DNA of 64,000 bases from NCBI RefSeq assembly GCF_002257645.1, contig NZ_NQMO01000002.1:1054001-1118000 (forward strand). The letters run 5' to 3'. A program made the position numbers and the translations under genes. Source of the DNA: Paenibacillus sp. XY044 (GTDB lineage: Bacteria; Bacillota; Bacilli; Paenibacillales; Paenibacillaceae). This document shows, one piece after another, positions 50,795-61,498 of the stretch (position 1 is its first letter; every line of letters begins with the position of its first letter). Under the pieces are notes generated by a model. It did not search any database, had not been told where the DNA came from, and saw only the letters and a program-made list of their open reading frames with translations.

Positions 50795-52480
50795 TCAGGT
50801 CAGCCGGTATACTCGGGCTTCATAGGGGCGCAGCTGAATCCGGCCTTCTCCCGCGTCAGGCGGGAGATCGTAATTGCAAATCAGCAATTCCCGTGGCATA
50901 CCGCGAAGAGCTTCTGGCCATTCCAGGACAGGCGTATCATCAAAAAAGTTAAGGATGACCAGGATGGTGTCATGATCCAGCGTACGGGTGTACACATAGA
51001 GATCCGGATCCAATGGAAGCAGCAGTTTGTACTCTCCGTAGATCAACGCCTTATGGTTTTTGCGCAAGGCGAGCATCCGCTTATAGTAATGATAGATTGA
51101 ATTCGGATCCTTCATCGCCGAAGCCACGTTCACTTCCTTATAATTAGGGTTGACCTTGATCCAGGGTTCGCCGGTCGTAAACCCGGCCTGCGGTCCGTCG
51201 TTCCACTGCATCGGAGTGCGGGCGTTATCCCGGCTCTTCGCCTGGATGGCCAGCATGGTCTGGTCGATCGGCTTGCCTTGAAGGTGGGATTGCTCGAAGT
51301 AATTCAGCGTCTCAACGTCCCGGTAATCACCGATGTTTTCAAAGGCTGCATTGGTCATCCCAATTTCCTCACCCTGATAAATGTATGGCGTTCCCTCAAG
51401 AGTGAGCATGAAGGTGGCCAGCATTTTGGCAGACGGGATGCGGTACTGCTTGTCATTCCCAAACCGGGAGACGGATCGCGGCTGATCATGATTGCCCAGG
51501 TAGTTCGCATTCCATCCCTGGTTATGCAGCGTGGTCTGCCACCGGCTCATAATTTTCTTAAGCTCCAGCAGCGTCCATGAACGGGATTCCCACTTGCCGG
51601 TGCCGTTTGAGGCGGAGTCCATCGTCATATGCTCAAACTGGAACACCATGTTGAGCTCATGACGTTTGTCACCAACATACTCCAGTGCCTGCTCCGGACC
51701 GAGTCCCGAGGTCTCCCCGACGGTCATGATATCGTAGTCCATCAGCACTTCCTCGTTCAGTTTTTTGAGCATCATATGGACTTTTTCCAGGTTGGAGAAC
51801 AGCTGATAGGCCCGCACTACAGGCAGATGCTGCGGATTATCGGCGTCCGGCAGCCCTTTAGCCTTAACGATATGGGCGATGGCATCGAAGCGGAAGCCGT
51901 CTACTCCCTTGTGCAGCCACCACCGGATCATCTTGTACAGTTCATGAACCATTTCTTCGTTTCTCCAGTTCAGATCCGGCTGATGCTTGGAATACAGATG
52001 CATATAGTATTCGCCGGTCTCCTGATCCATCTCCCACACCGAGCCGCTGAAATAGGACTCCCAGTTGTTAGGGAACAAACCGTTGACCCCTTTGCGCCAA
52101 ATATAAAAGCTTCGCTTGGAGTTATCGGCAGACGACCGTGATTCCTGAAACCAGGGATGCTGGTCGGAGGTATGGTTCAGCACTAGGTCCATCATCAATT
52201 TCAGTCCCCGGGCATGCGCTTCTTTCAAAAGCTCGTCGAAATCCTCCATCGTGCCGAATTCCGGATTGATCCCGTAATAATTGCTGATGTCATATCCATT
52301 GTCTTTGCCGGGAGACTCGTAAATCGGGCAGATCCAAATGACGTCGATCCCGAGGTCTTTTAAATAATCCAGCTTGGAAATGATTCCGCGAAGGTCGCCT
52401 TTGCCGTCTCCATCGGTGTCCTTGAAGCTGACGGGATAAATCTCGTACACGGCGGCCTCTTTCCACCAGGTTTGGTTCAT
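50795..52480 (-). CDS. malL: Alpha-glucosidase / oligo-1,6-glucosidase (GH13)
   Basis: 561 residues, ATG behind AGGAGGAA. Catalytic triad positions fit Asp199 (FRFDAIAHI), Glu256 (TVGETSGL) and Asp332 (LGNHDQPRS), the same layout as Bacillus oligo-1,6-glucosidase. N-terminus WWKEAAVYEIYPVSFKDTDG and a calcium-type loop DGDGKGD are typical of GH13 subfamily 31. Cytosolic; hydrolyses isomaltose, isomaltulose, sucrose-like or short alpha-glucosides. Second gene of a two-gene operon with glucose dehydrogenase, 45 bp apart, so released glucose could be oxidised directly. Confidence 0.92.
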   Translation of the reverse strand: MNQTWWKEAAVYEIYPVSFKDTDGDGKGDLRGIISKLDYLKDLGIDVIWICPIYESPGKDNGYDISNYYGINPEFGTMEDFDELLKEAHARGLKLMMDLVLNHTSDQHPWFQESRSSADNSKRSFYIWRKGVNGLFPNNWESYFSGSVWEMDQETGEYYMHLYSKHQPDLNWRNEEMVHELYKMIRWWLHKGVDGFRFDAIAHIVKAKGLPDADNPQHLPVVRAYQLFSNLEKVHMMLKKLNEEVLMDYDIMTVGETSGLGPEQALEYVGDKRHELNMVFQFEHMTMDSASNGTGKWESRSWTLLELKKIMSRWQTTLHNQGWNANYLGNHDQPRSVSRFGNDKQYRIPSAKMLATFMLTLEGTPYIYQGEEIGMTNAAFENIGDYRDVETLNYFEQSHLQGKPIDQTMLAIQAKSRDNARTPMQWNDGPQAGFTTGEPWIKVNPNYKEVNVASAMKDPNSIYHYYKRMLALRKNHKALIYGEYKLLLPLDPDLYVYTRTLDHDTILVILNFFDDTPVLEWPEALRGMPRELLICNYDLPPDAGEGRIQLRPYEARVYRLT

Positions 52481-52525
52481 TTGCGCATTCCTCCTGTCCG
52501 TGTATGAAATGGGTTGTTCGGGGAA

Positions 52526-54474
<1,949 letters not shown>

Positions 54475-54480
54475 TGGCGT

Positions 54481-55974
54481 CTACTTCCACTTTTTATATT
54501 CATTTGGCGTGACACCGACCACTTTTTTAAACAGCTTGTTGAAGTATGCGGGGTCCGCATAACCCACCTCCGCTCCGATTTTGTGCACCTTCATGTTCGG
54601 CTCGGTCCGCAAAAGGCGCTTGGCGTTTTTCAGACGCACGTCGGTGATATATTCGGTCAGGGTCAGGCCGGTCTCTTGTTTGAACAGCTTGCTGAGATAG
54701 CTGGGTGTCAGATACACCATGGCCGCCAGCGTGTTCAGCTCCGCATGCTCGCTGTAATGATCGGCGATCCAGCGCTTGACGATCTCGACGGCTTTGCCGC
54801 CCATCTCGCTGCGCAGCTCGTAGACTTGTTCCAGCGCAGCCCTGAACGCCTCCACAAACGATTCTTCTATATCGGAGAAGCTCATGCAGGTGCGCAGCTG
54901 CGCCTCCAGCCGGGCACGGGCTTCTTTATCCCGGATCTCCCTGTAATCATGCACTTCTCTCGATGCCGTGTCTTCCAACTGATTACAGACGCGGACGATC
55001 GTCTCTATGTCTGCACGCTGCGCCTTCAGCTGCTCAAAGCACTGCCGGACGCATTCAAGCACGCCTGGGATATGGAGGAGCTGAAGCTGCTCGGCAAGGC
55101 TGCTGCCATGAAGGACATCCTCGGCTTCCATGATGCCTCCGGCAGCTTCCCCGGCGTAACCGGCGGCATAAAACGGGACCGGATCCGCGTACAGGCCCAG
55201 GTCGCAGGCTTGCCTAGCTTCTTCATAGGAGGTTTTGAGCTCGGAAGCTCCGCTGTGGATGCGGCTGAATCCGATATGAACCGCCGTATCAACTTCGTTC
55301 CGTTCTCCGGCGCCGCCCAGCAGTCGGGCGATCCGGTCTAATTCCCCATAATCCGGAGCTTCCGAATAAAAAAACACCCAGGCCAGCATGCGCTCCTGGA
55401 CCGAAATCCAGTCGCAGAAGAGCTCCGGGTGCTGCCGGATCCGCTCGGCTGCGGCTTCCAGCGATCCGCCTTTCTGCACGAACGTGGCGTAACAGGACAG
55501 TGGCAGATCGGTCTCCCCGGCAGGGTAGGGAAGAGGGGACTCGCTCAGAAAACAGGAATGAAGCAGCCGTTTTCGGCTCAAGGATTCCTTCTCGAGCGAA
55601 GACTGGTGCTCCTGGTCCAATTGGTACAGCAGCTCAAACAGCTGCTCTTTGTTGATCGGTTTGAGCAGATAGTCCACCGCGGAAGCACGGATTGCTTCCC
55701 TGGCATAGTTAAATTCGGTGAAGCCGCTCATCAGGATGGAACGGACATGCGGGCGGGTCAGCTTGAGCTGCTTGATCAGGCCCAGACCATCCACGACCGG
55801 CATCCGGATATCGGTAATAACCACGTCGGCTTCCAGGCCGGGAAGGTTATCCAGCACATCTTGGCCGTCCGGAAAATGCCCGACCACGCGGAAGAGGCTG
55901 CTTTCCTTTTCGATCATGCGCGACAGGCCTTCGCGAATCAGAATTTCATCGTCCACAATAACAATTCGAAGCAT
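54481..55974 (-). CDS. Two-component response regulator, receiver plus AraC domain (YesN type)
   Basis: 497 residues, ATG behind GGGAGAG. Receiver with VDDE (residues 7-10), phospho-acceptor Asp55 (VVITDIRMPVVDG) and Lys in VDYLLKPI. A long middle region of unknown fold precedes the AraC HTH domain at the C-terminus: LNTLAAMVYLTPSYLSKLFK and MKVHKIGAEVGYADPAYFNK with GVTPNEYKK. Last gene of the five-gene importer operon (29 bp after the kinase) and its likely activator. A terminator follows directly. Confidence 0.93.
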   Translation of the reverse strand: MLRIVIVDDEILIREGLSRMIEKESSLFRVVGHFPDGQDVLDNLPGLEADVVITDIRMPVVDGLGLIKQLKLTRPHVRSILMSGFTEFNYAREAIRASAVDYLLKPINKEQLFELLYQLDQEHQSSLEKESLSRKRLLHSCFLSESPLPYPAGETDLPLSCYATFVQKGGSLEAAAERIRQHPELFCDWISVQERMLAWVFFYSEAPDYGELDRIARLLGGAGERNEVDTAVHIGFSRIHSGASELKTSYEEARQACDLGLYADPVPFYAAGYAGEAAGGIMEAEDVLHGSSLAEQLQLLHIPGVLECVRQCFEQLKAQRADIETIVRVCNQLEDTASREVHDYREIRDKEARARLEAQLRTCMSFSDIEESFVEAFRAALEQVYELRSEMGGKAVEIVKRWIADHYSEHAELNTLAAMVYLTPSYLSKLFKQETGLTLTEYITDVRLKNAKRLLRTEPNMKVHKIGAEVGYADPAYFNKLFKKVVGVTPNEYKKWK

Positions 55975-56003
55975 TGTTCTCTCCCGCCTTTGCTGTGGGA
56001 TGT

Positions 56004-57812
56004 TTACTCATGGCCTTCATCGGGGAGCTCTTCCTGAATGCGTACAATCACCCGGGTCCCGTGCCCGGGCTCGCTCTCCACCTGAAGGCCGCAGGAGCCG
56101 CCGTAATGAAGCCGCACACGCTCGGCCACGTTATGCAGCCCGATGCCGAAGGCGCCGCCCGGATCGCCGTGCTTCAAGCTGCGGTTCAGCTGTTGGACGG
56201 TATCGGCATCCATGCCCACTCCGTCATCCCCGATCACGAAGACGACGTGTTCCTGTTCGCGCGAAGCGGTGATGGTGATGGTTCCGAGTCCGGGCTTGCG
56301 ATCCAGCCCATGAAAGACCGAATTTTCCACAATCGGCTGGAACACCAGCTTCAGCACCGACAGGCCCAGGAATGGTTCGGGTACTTCCATGACGAGCCGG
56401 AACTTATCCGGGAAGCGGATGGCCAGCAGGTCGAAATAGTTTCGGACATGCTCAAGTTCCTGCCGGATGGTCACCGGATCTCCGCTGCGGACGATGGAGT
56501 ACCTCATCTGATTTCCCAGCAGGTAGGTCAGCTTGGCGACGCGCGGATCGTCGTTGCTCTCGGCCAGCATGCGGATGGACTCGAGCGTATTGTAAATAAA
56601 ATGAGGGTTGATCTGGCTCTGCAGCGCCCTCATGTCGGCGGTCTGCTTGCGTTTTTCCGTCAGCTTGATTTCGGTGAGCAGGTCCTTGATCCGGAGAATC
56701 ATCCGGTTGAAATGGCTGCCCAGCATGCCGATCTCATCATTATATTTAGGCGATATCCAGACATCGAGGTTGCCGTGCTGGACCTTACGCATCAGCCGGA
56801 CCATCGATTTAAGTGGTTTGGTCAAAGCGTGGGAGAAGAAGGTCGCGACGAACAGGGCGATCGCCAGCAGAATCAAGGTCGTGACCATCAGCGTCCGGCT
56901 GTTCTGCTGGACCTTGTACAAAATGTTGGACAGCGGAATCGTGACGGAAGTCGTCCATCCGGTCTGATCCGACGTGTAGAAGACGGTCAGGTAGCGGGTT
57001 CCGTGTATGGTCGATTCAAAATGTCCTTCCTTGTTCCCCTTTGCAGCCGTCAGCAGAGTGGTCAGCCGTTCCTGAACCGAATTCGCATCGCCGCTGGCGT
57101 ACACCAGCTTCCCTTGTTCATCCATAATCAGCGAGCTGCCCTGGGTCACCCGGTCGACAGGCTCTACGATCCCTTGAAACAGGCGGATATCGATATCCAA
57201 AACGATGATGCCGAGATATTGGAGCGAACTGGCTGAGTTAATGGTCCGCAGCACGCTGATCACATCCATCGTACTGCTGCCGTTGACCGTGACAGGGTGG
57301 CGGCCTTCCAAGATTGGACGGGCTCCGCCGGCCTTGCTTAAGAGCTTTTTCCAGCCGGGGAGCTGATTTTCGGCCGACAGGTCGTTGATGTTCCCATTCT
57401 TGTCATAAAAAATATTATCGTATTGGTCAACAAGGTAGACGGCGAGCACATCTTTTTTGGTATGGCTCAAATAGCTGAGAAACATGCCCATGCTCTCGTT
57501 CTTGTTCCAGTCGGTGAGTTCCTGTCCGAGATAGTACTGCACGTCCTTATTGTACAGGGGGAGCGCCGTGTAGCGCTTTAGGTCGTCCACGTACCGGTCG
57601 ATCGTATCGGAGGCGTTGTCGGCCATCTGCCCGGCGTTGTTGGTGGCGTTCTGCAGCACGGAATTGAATGTAGACCTCGCTGACAGGTAGCTGACATAAG
57701 TGATGGGCAGCGATAACAGAAAGACAAATACGAGAATGAGCTTTTTCTCCAGTGACAGATTGGCCAGAAAGAGCCATCCCCTGCGTATGACTCGCCCGAT
57801 TGCAGTACTCAT
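56004..57812 (-). CDS. Sensor histidine kinase (YesM type)
   Basis: 602 residues. First membrane segment at about 20-40 (LILVFVFLLSLPITYVSYLS), extracellular Cache-like sensor, second membrane segment near 305-325 (LMVTTLILLAIALFVATFF), HAMP linker, and His_kinase with phospho-acceptor His404 (QINPHFIYNTLESIRML). HATPase motifs QPIVENSVFHGL, VIGDDGVGMD and FGIGLHNVAERVRLHYG. Partner of the regulator downstream; it senses an external sugar signal, perhaps through the operon's binding protein. Confidence 0.93.
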   Translation of the reverse strand: MSTAIGRVIRRGWLFLANLSLEKKLILVFVFLLSLPITYVSYLSARSTFNSVLQNATNNAGQMADNASDTIDRYVDDLKRYTALPLYNKDVQYYLGQELTDWNKNESMGMFLSYLSHTKKDVLAVYLVDQYDNIFYDKNGNINDLSAENQLPGWKKLLSKAGGARPILEGRHPVTVNGSSTMDVISVLRTINSASSLQYLGIIVLDIDIRLFQGIVEPVDRVTQGSSLIMDEQGKLVYASGDANSVQERLTTLLTAAKGNKEGHFESTIHGTRYLTVFYTSDQTGWTTSVTIPLSNILYKVQQNSRTLMVTTLILLAIALFVATFFSHALTKPLKSMVRLMRKVQHGNLDVWISPKYNDEIGMLGSHFNRMILRIKDLLTEIKLTEKRKQTADMRALQSQINPHFIYNTLESIRMLAESNDDPRVAKLTYLLGNQMRYSIVRSGDPVTIRQELEHVRNYFDLLAIRFPDKFRLVMEVPEPFLGLSVLKLVFQPIVENSVFHGLDRKPGLGTITITASREQEHVVFVIGDDGVGMDADTVQQLNRSLKHGDPGGAFGIGLHNVAERVRLHYGGSCGLQVESEPGHGTRVIVRIQEELPDEGHE

Positions 57813-57841
57813 AACCGATAGTCCACTCCCTGATGCTTGTC

Positions 57842-58675
57842 TTATTTAACCGCTCCGCTGGTTACTCCTTCAAAGATATAACGCTGCAGGAAAAAGTACA
57901 ATATGACCGTAGGCAGCAGGATGACTAGAATAGCGGCGCAAATCAGGTTCCAATCCGCCGTGTTGACGCCCTGGAACCGCATCAGTACGGTGGTGACGAC
58001 GCCCAGGCTCTGCTTCGGCATGTACAAATACGGAATGTACATATCGTTATAAATGCTGATGGTCTTCAGGATGATGAGCGTTGCGGTCGCCGGCGTCAGC
58101 AGCGGAAAAATGATCGAACGGTAAATTTTGAACAGGGACGCCCCTTCCACCATGGCGCTTTCGTCAAGGTCATAAGGGATGTTGCGAATGAACTGCAGGT
58201 AAAGAATGATCTGGATGACGTCGGCTCCGATGTACAGGACGATCGGCGCACCCATCGTATTGTATAGACCGAGGCTTTTGATAATGCCGAATGTGGCGAC
58301 CTGCGTCGTGATGCTCGGGATGATGGTAGCGACAAGGTATGCCCCGAACACGATCGGTTTCAGTTTAAAATCGAACCGGCCGAGGACGTACGCGACCATA
58401 GTGCCGAACAGGATGTTGAGCGCGAGCGAAACCACGATAATGATCAGAATGTTGCCGAACCCGCTGAGCAGGCCGCCGCGCTCGAATACGACCTGGAAAT
58501 TTTCGAAATTGAAAAAGTTATGCGGCAGCGCCATCGAGCTGCTGCTGTTAAATTCATCCCTGGATTTGAACGCGTTGATGATGACGACATAGGGAGGGAA
58601 TAGGACGACGAATACCCCGATCAGCAGGGTCAAGTATTTCACCAGGTCCTGAATCCGGAATTTGGACGAATGCAT
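57842..58675 (-). CDS. Sugar ABC transporter permease (MalG type)
   Basis: 277 residues; start ATG overlaps the last base of the upstream permease's stop codon, with AGGAGGAA in that gene's tail. Six hydrophobic segments; EAA loop LDESAMVEGASLFKIYRSII; C-terminus YIFEGVTSGAVKG-like (GVTSGAVK). Forms the membrane channel with the 58675-59568 product. Confidence 0.93.
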   Translation of the reverse strand: MHSSKFRIQDLVKYLTLLIGVFVVLFPPYVVIINAFKSRDEFNSSSSMALPHNFFNFENFQVVFERGGLLSGFGNILIIIVVSLALNILFGTMVAYVLGRFDFKLKPIVFGAYLVATIIPSITTQVATFGIIKSLGLYNTMGAPIVLYIGADVIQIILYLQFIRNIPYDLDESAMVEGASLFKIYRSIIFPLLTPATATLIILKTISIYNDMYIPYLYMPKQSLGVVTTVLMRFQGVNTADWNLICAAILVILLPTVILYFFLQRYIFEGVTSGAVK

Positions 58676-59568
58676 TATTTACTTCCTCCTCTGCTGAGCA
58701 CAAGCTGCTGAACGGCCAATACGATGACCACGAAGAACAATAAAATGACGCTCATGGCCGAGGCCAGTCCATAGTTGTTGTATGCGAAGGCGGTTTCCAC
58801 CACGCGCTGCACGTAGGTCTGGCTCGCTCCCGCGGGTCCGCCCTTGGTCAGCACGAACGGAAGGTCGAACACTTCGAGCGCGCCCGTCACGGTCAGGAAC
58901 AGGTTGAGCTGAATGACCGGCTTCATGTTCGGCAGCGTAATTTTCCACAATGTTTGCCAGGAGCCGGCACCGTCGATTTTCGCCGCTTCGTAAATATCCT
59001 TCGGAATGGCCTGCAGCGAAGCGATGTAAATGACCATGTTGTAACCCATAAAGCGCCACAGTCCGGTGGAGGCCAGCGCATAGTTGACAAGCCCTTCGGT
59101 TCCGAGCCAGCTCGTTTCCCCAAGGTGCTTCAGTCCAAGGCTGGAGAGGAACAAGTTAAGCGAGCCGTTGGTCGTGTCAAATACGTATCCGAACATAAAA
59201 GCGACCGCCACGCCGTTCATGATGTAAGGCAGAAACAGCAGAATCCGGAACACGTTCCGCCCGCGCAGCCGGCTGTTCAGGACGACCGCAAAGTAAATGG
59301 CGATGATGTTCTGAACGATCCCCATCGCGAAATAAGCGAAGTTGTGCTCGAACACTTTAAAAATATCCGGGTTGGAGAACACCTCCCGGTAATTGTTCAG
59401 GCCGACCCAAGGCTTCTCCGGGCTGTAGCCGTCCCAGTTCGTAAAGCTGTAATAGATCAGCTTGATGGCCGGGTAATAGGTGAAGGTGGCTAGTAGAATC
59501 AAAGGAATCAGTAGAAAGGAGACGATGATGATCGTCTTCTGTTTGCGGTACGAGAGCGTTCCGAACAT
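58675..59568 (-). CDS. Sugar ABC transporter permease (MalF type)
   Basis: 297 residues. Six membrane segments, first at TIIIVSFLLIPLILLATFTY; EAA loop YEAAKIDGAGSWQTLWKITL; typical FTNWDGYSPEKPWVGLNNYRE after helix 1. Lies 115 bp downstream of the binding-protein gene and overlaps the next permease by one base. Works with the MsmE/YesO-like binding protein at 59684. Confidence 0.93.
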   Translation of the reverse strand: MFGTLSYRKQKTIIIVSFLLIPLILLATFTYYPAIKLIYYSFTNWDGYSPEKPWVGLNNYREVFSNPDIFKVFEHNFAYFAMGIVQNIIAIYFAVVLNSRLRGRNVFRILLFLPYIMNGVAVAFMFGYVFDTTNGSLNLFLSSLGLKHLGETSWLGTEGLVNYALASTGLWRFMGYNMVIYIASLQAIPKDIYEAAKIDGAGSWQTLWKITLPNMKPVIQLNLFLTVTGALEVFDLPFVLTKGGPAGASQTYVQRVVETAFAYNNYGLASAMSVILLFFVVIVLAVQQLVLSRGGSK

Positions 59569-59683
59569 GCTATACCTTCTTTCTCAAGCTTATAGGCGTT
59601 TCTTGGATGCAAGCCGACAGCAAAGCGGATTACCTCCTTTAGGCGGATAATCCACTTTGCCGGGCTGTTTCTGTATAAGGGCT

Positions 59684-61009
59684 TTATTTGCCGAGGTCTT
59701 TCTTGGCTTTGGCCCACGCCTTGTTCCATTTATCCAGGACGCTTTGCGGATCCTTGGCAAGCACGAATTCTTGAACCATGGCCGGCAAGTCGATCTGTGC
59801 CTTATTCAGGATGTCGGTAACCGTCGCGTCGTCCGGCGTGCCTTCCTGGAGCTCAACACCGGTAGCCTGGAAGTCTTTCAGCTGGGCCAGCTTGGATTCA
59901 CGGTCTATCAGCGGCGGAATGAATCCGGCGAAATCTTCGTAACCGGAGTCCTCAAGCATCCATTTCACGAAAGCCTTGGCGGCTTCAACGTTTTTGCTGT
60001 TCTTGGATACGGCGTAAAAGAAGTCCGGGCTGAGGGCTGCTCGCAGCGTTCCGGAGTTGTCATATGGAAGCGGGAAGAAGCCGATGCTGTCTGCGGTCGT
60101 TCCGGCTCCGATGACCTGGTTGATGACCCAGTTGCCAAGGAAGTACATGGCGAACTTGCCGGAGGCGACGTCTTTCTTGGACTGCTCCCAGTTGGTGGAG
60201 TTGATGTCCTTCTCCAGGTAGCCTTGTTCGTTCAATTCGCGGATCAGGCTGAACGCCTTGCCGTAACCGTTGTCCATCGTGAACGGGGCATCCGTGTTCA
60301 GCTTCGTGTTCGGGAAGTCGGGATTGTTCTCGATCAGCCGCGGCAGGTCATACACCCAGTTGTTCAGCGGCCATTTATCTTTGAAGTTGGAAGCGAGCGG
60401 CACGATGCCTTTTTGCTTCAGCTTTTCACAGGCAGCCAGGAACTCGTCCCAAGTTTTTGGGATTTCCGTGATGCCGGCGTCGGCGAACGCCTTCTTGTTG
60501 TATACGATCCCGGATGTGGCGTTGCCATCCGAAAGGCCGTAGACTTTTCCATCGTACGATTTGAAGTCTTTAAACGTAATCTTGTCGTCCAGCCCGAGAT
60601 CGTCGAGCGGAGCAAAATATTTCGGCAGGTCGGAGTTTGGAATGGTAGGGATAAACATGACGTCCGGAAGCTCATCGCCGGCCATTCTGACTTTGGCCTG
60701 CTGGTTGTAATCGGTTTGTGCGCCTTCGAATTCGACTTTGATATTCGGGTATTTTTCGTTAAAGCGCTTTAAATAATCGTCATACTCTTTGCCGATCATA
60801 TCGGTCCGGTTGGTCAAAAAGGTGATTTTGCCCGACAGCTCGGAGCCGCTTCCGGCAGATCCGCCGGACGAATTACCGGCTGCTGTATCCGTGCCGCTTC
60901 CGCTGCCGGTCGTATCGTCGCTGCCGCCGCTTGATCCGCAGGCGGACAGGGACATGGACAGCATCAGGATCATAACAAATCCTAACAAAGTAAAGGACTT
61001 CTTTTTCAT
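59684..61009 (-). CDS. Extracellular sugar-binding lipoprotein of an ABC importer
   Basis: 441 residues from ATG 61009 (GGGAGAG upstream; a frame start at 61024 is less likely). Signal peptide with lipobox LSAC (Cys24), Gly/Ser/Thr linker to about residue 50, then a family-1 solute-binding protein (FNEKYPNIKVEFEG, TSGIVYNKKAFADAGITEIP, WDEFLAACEKLK, GKFAMYFLGNW). First gene of the operon with two permeases, kinase and regulator. A candidate cre site lies 24 bp before the start, implying CcpA repression. Ligand unknown; the neighbouring GH38 enzyme makes a mannose-containing oligosaccharide plausible. Confidence 0.92.
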   Translation of the reverse strand: MKKKSFTLLGFVMILMLSMSLSACGSSGGSDDTTGSGSGTDTAAGNSSGGSAGSGSELSGKITFLTNRTDMIGKEYDDYLKRFNEKYPNIKVEFEGAQTDYNQQAKVRMAGDELPDVMFIPTIPNSDLPKYFAPLDDLGLDDKITFKDFKSYDGKVYGLSDGNATSGIVYNKKAFADAGITEIPKTWDEFLAACEKLKQKGIVPLASNFKDKWPLNNWVYDLPRLIENNPDFPNTKLNTDAPFTMDNGYGKAFSLIRELNEQGYLEKDINSTNWEQSKKDVASGKFAMYFLGNWVINQVIGAGTTADSIGFFPLPYDNSGTLRAALSPDFFYAVSKNSKNVEAAKAFVKWMLEDSGYEDFAGFIPPLIDRESKLAQLKDFQATGVELQEGTPDDATVTDILNKAQIDLPAMVQEFVLAKDPQSVLDKWNKAWAKAKKDLGK

Positions 61010-61032
61010 TTCTACTCTCCCCATTTCGAATA

Positions 61033-61046
61033 TGTTAGCGTTTGCA
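61033..61046 (-). promoter_or_regulatory. Candidate cre (CcpA) site upstream of the importer operon
   Basis: Minus strand TGCAAACGCTAACA fits the cre consensus TGWAANCGNTNWCA except at one W position; it lies between the promoter region and the start codon, a typical place for glucose repression. Confidence 0.55.
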
Positions 61047-61357
61047 TGGATAATTATAGCGTTTTGAATGCGCTATTTAAATGTACTCATTTGTTATTTA
61101 TTGTCTTCTATTATACTAATTGCAATAAAAAATAGTGATTTTATTATAACAAAACAATAACAAAATTATGGGGAGTGGGAAAAAGAGCAGAGACTGCTGA
61201 AGAGAGGGAGAGGAGAATAGCATTATTTTGCTGTACAAGAAGGGTGAGGAGAAGCGGAGGGACTAATGCGCATATAAGTTCGGAAGACGAAGATGAGGGG
61301 TGGGATTTTAGCGCTGGTTCGCGGTTGCGCCGCCGGATCGATGTGTGAGCTTGGCAT

Positions 61358-61397
61358 GAGCAAAAGAGCAATAGAGCAAAAGCGCAAAAGAGCAAAA
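61358..61397 (+). repeat. Five tandem copies of an 8-bp unit
   Basis: GAGCAAAA, GAGCAATA, GAGCAAAA, GCGCAAAA, GAGCAAAA in a row, between the importer operon and the GH38 terminator. Apart from the cre site, terminator and this repeat I see nothing in 61025-61498. Confidence 0.8.
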
Positions 61398-61404
61398 AGA
61401 AGAA

Positions 61405-61434
61405 AGGAGCCGTCCCTAGGCGGGACAGCCCCTT
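61405..61434 (-). terminator. Terminator after the GH38 gene
   Basis: Minus strand GGGGCTGTCCCG...GGGACGGCTCC hairpin followed by TTTCTTCTTTTT. Confidence 0.8.
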
Positions 61435-61498
61435 TAAAGATATAAGAGAGTATAAGCTTTGGAGGCTGAGCTTCCTTATATCGCCAGAAAGACTTCTG

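Noticed and set aside
55974..57236. Plus-strand open frame of 420 codons
   Set aside because: Antisense to the histidine kinase gene, whose motifs are unambiguous; no recognisable protein.
59657..60772. Plus-strand open frame of 371 codons
   Set aside because: Antisense to the sugar-binding lipoprotein gene, without similarity of its own.
61358..61397. Repeat tract as a CRISPR array
   Set aside because: The units are 8 bp with no spacers; no cas genes in the window.
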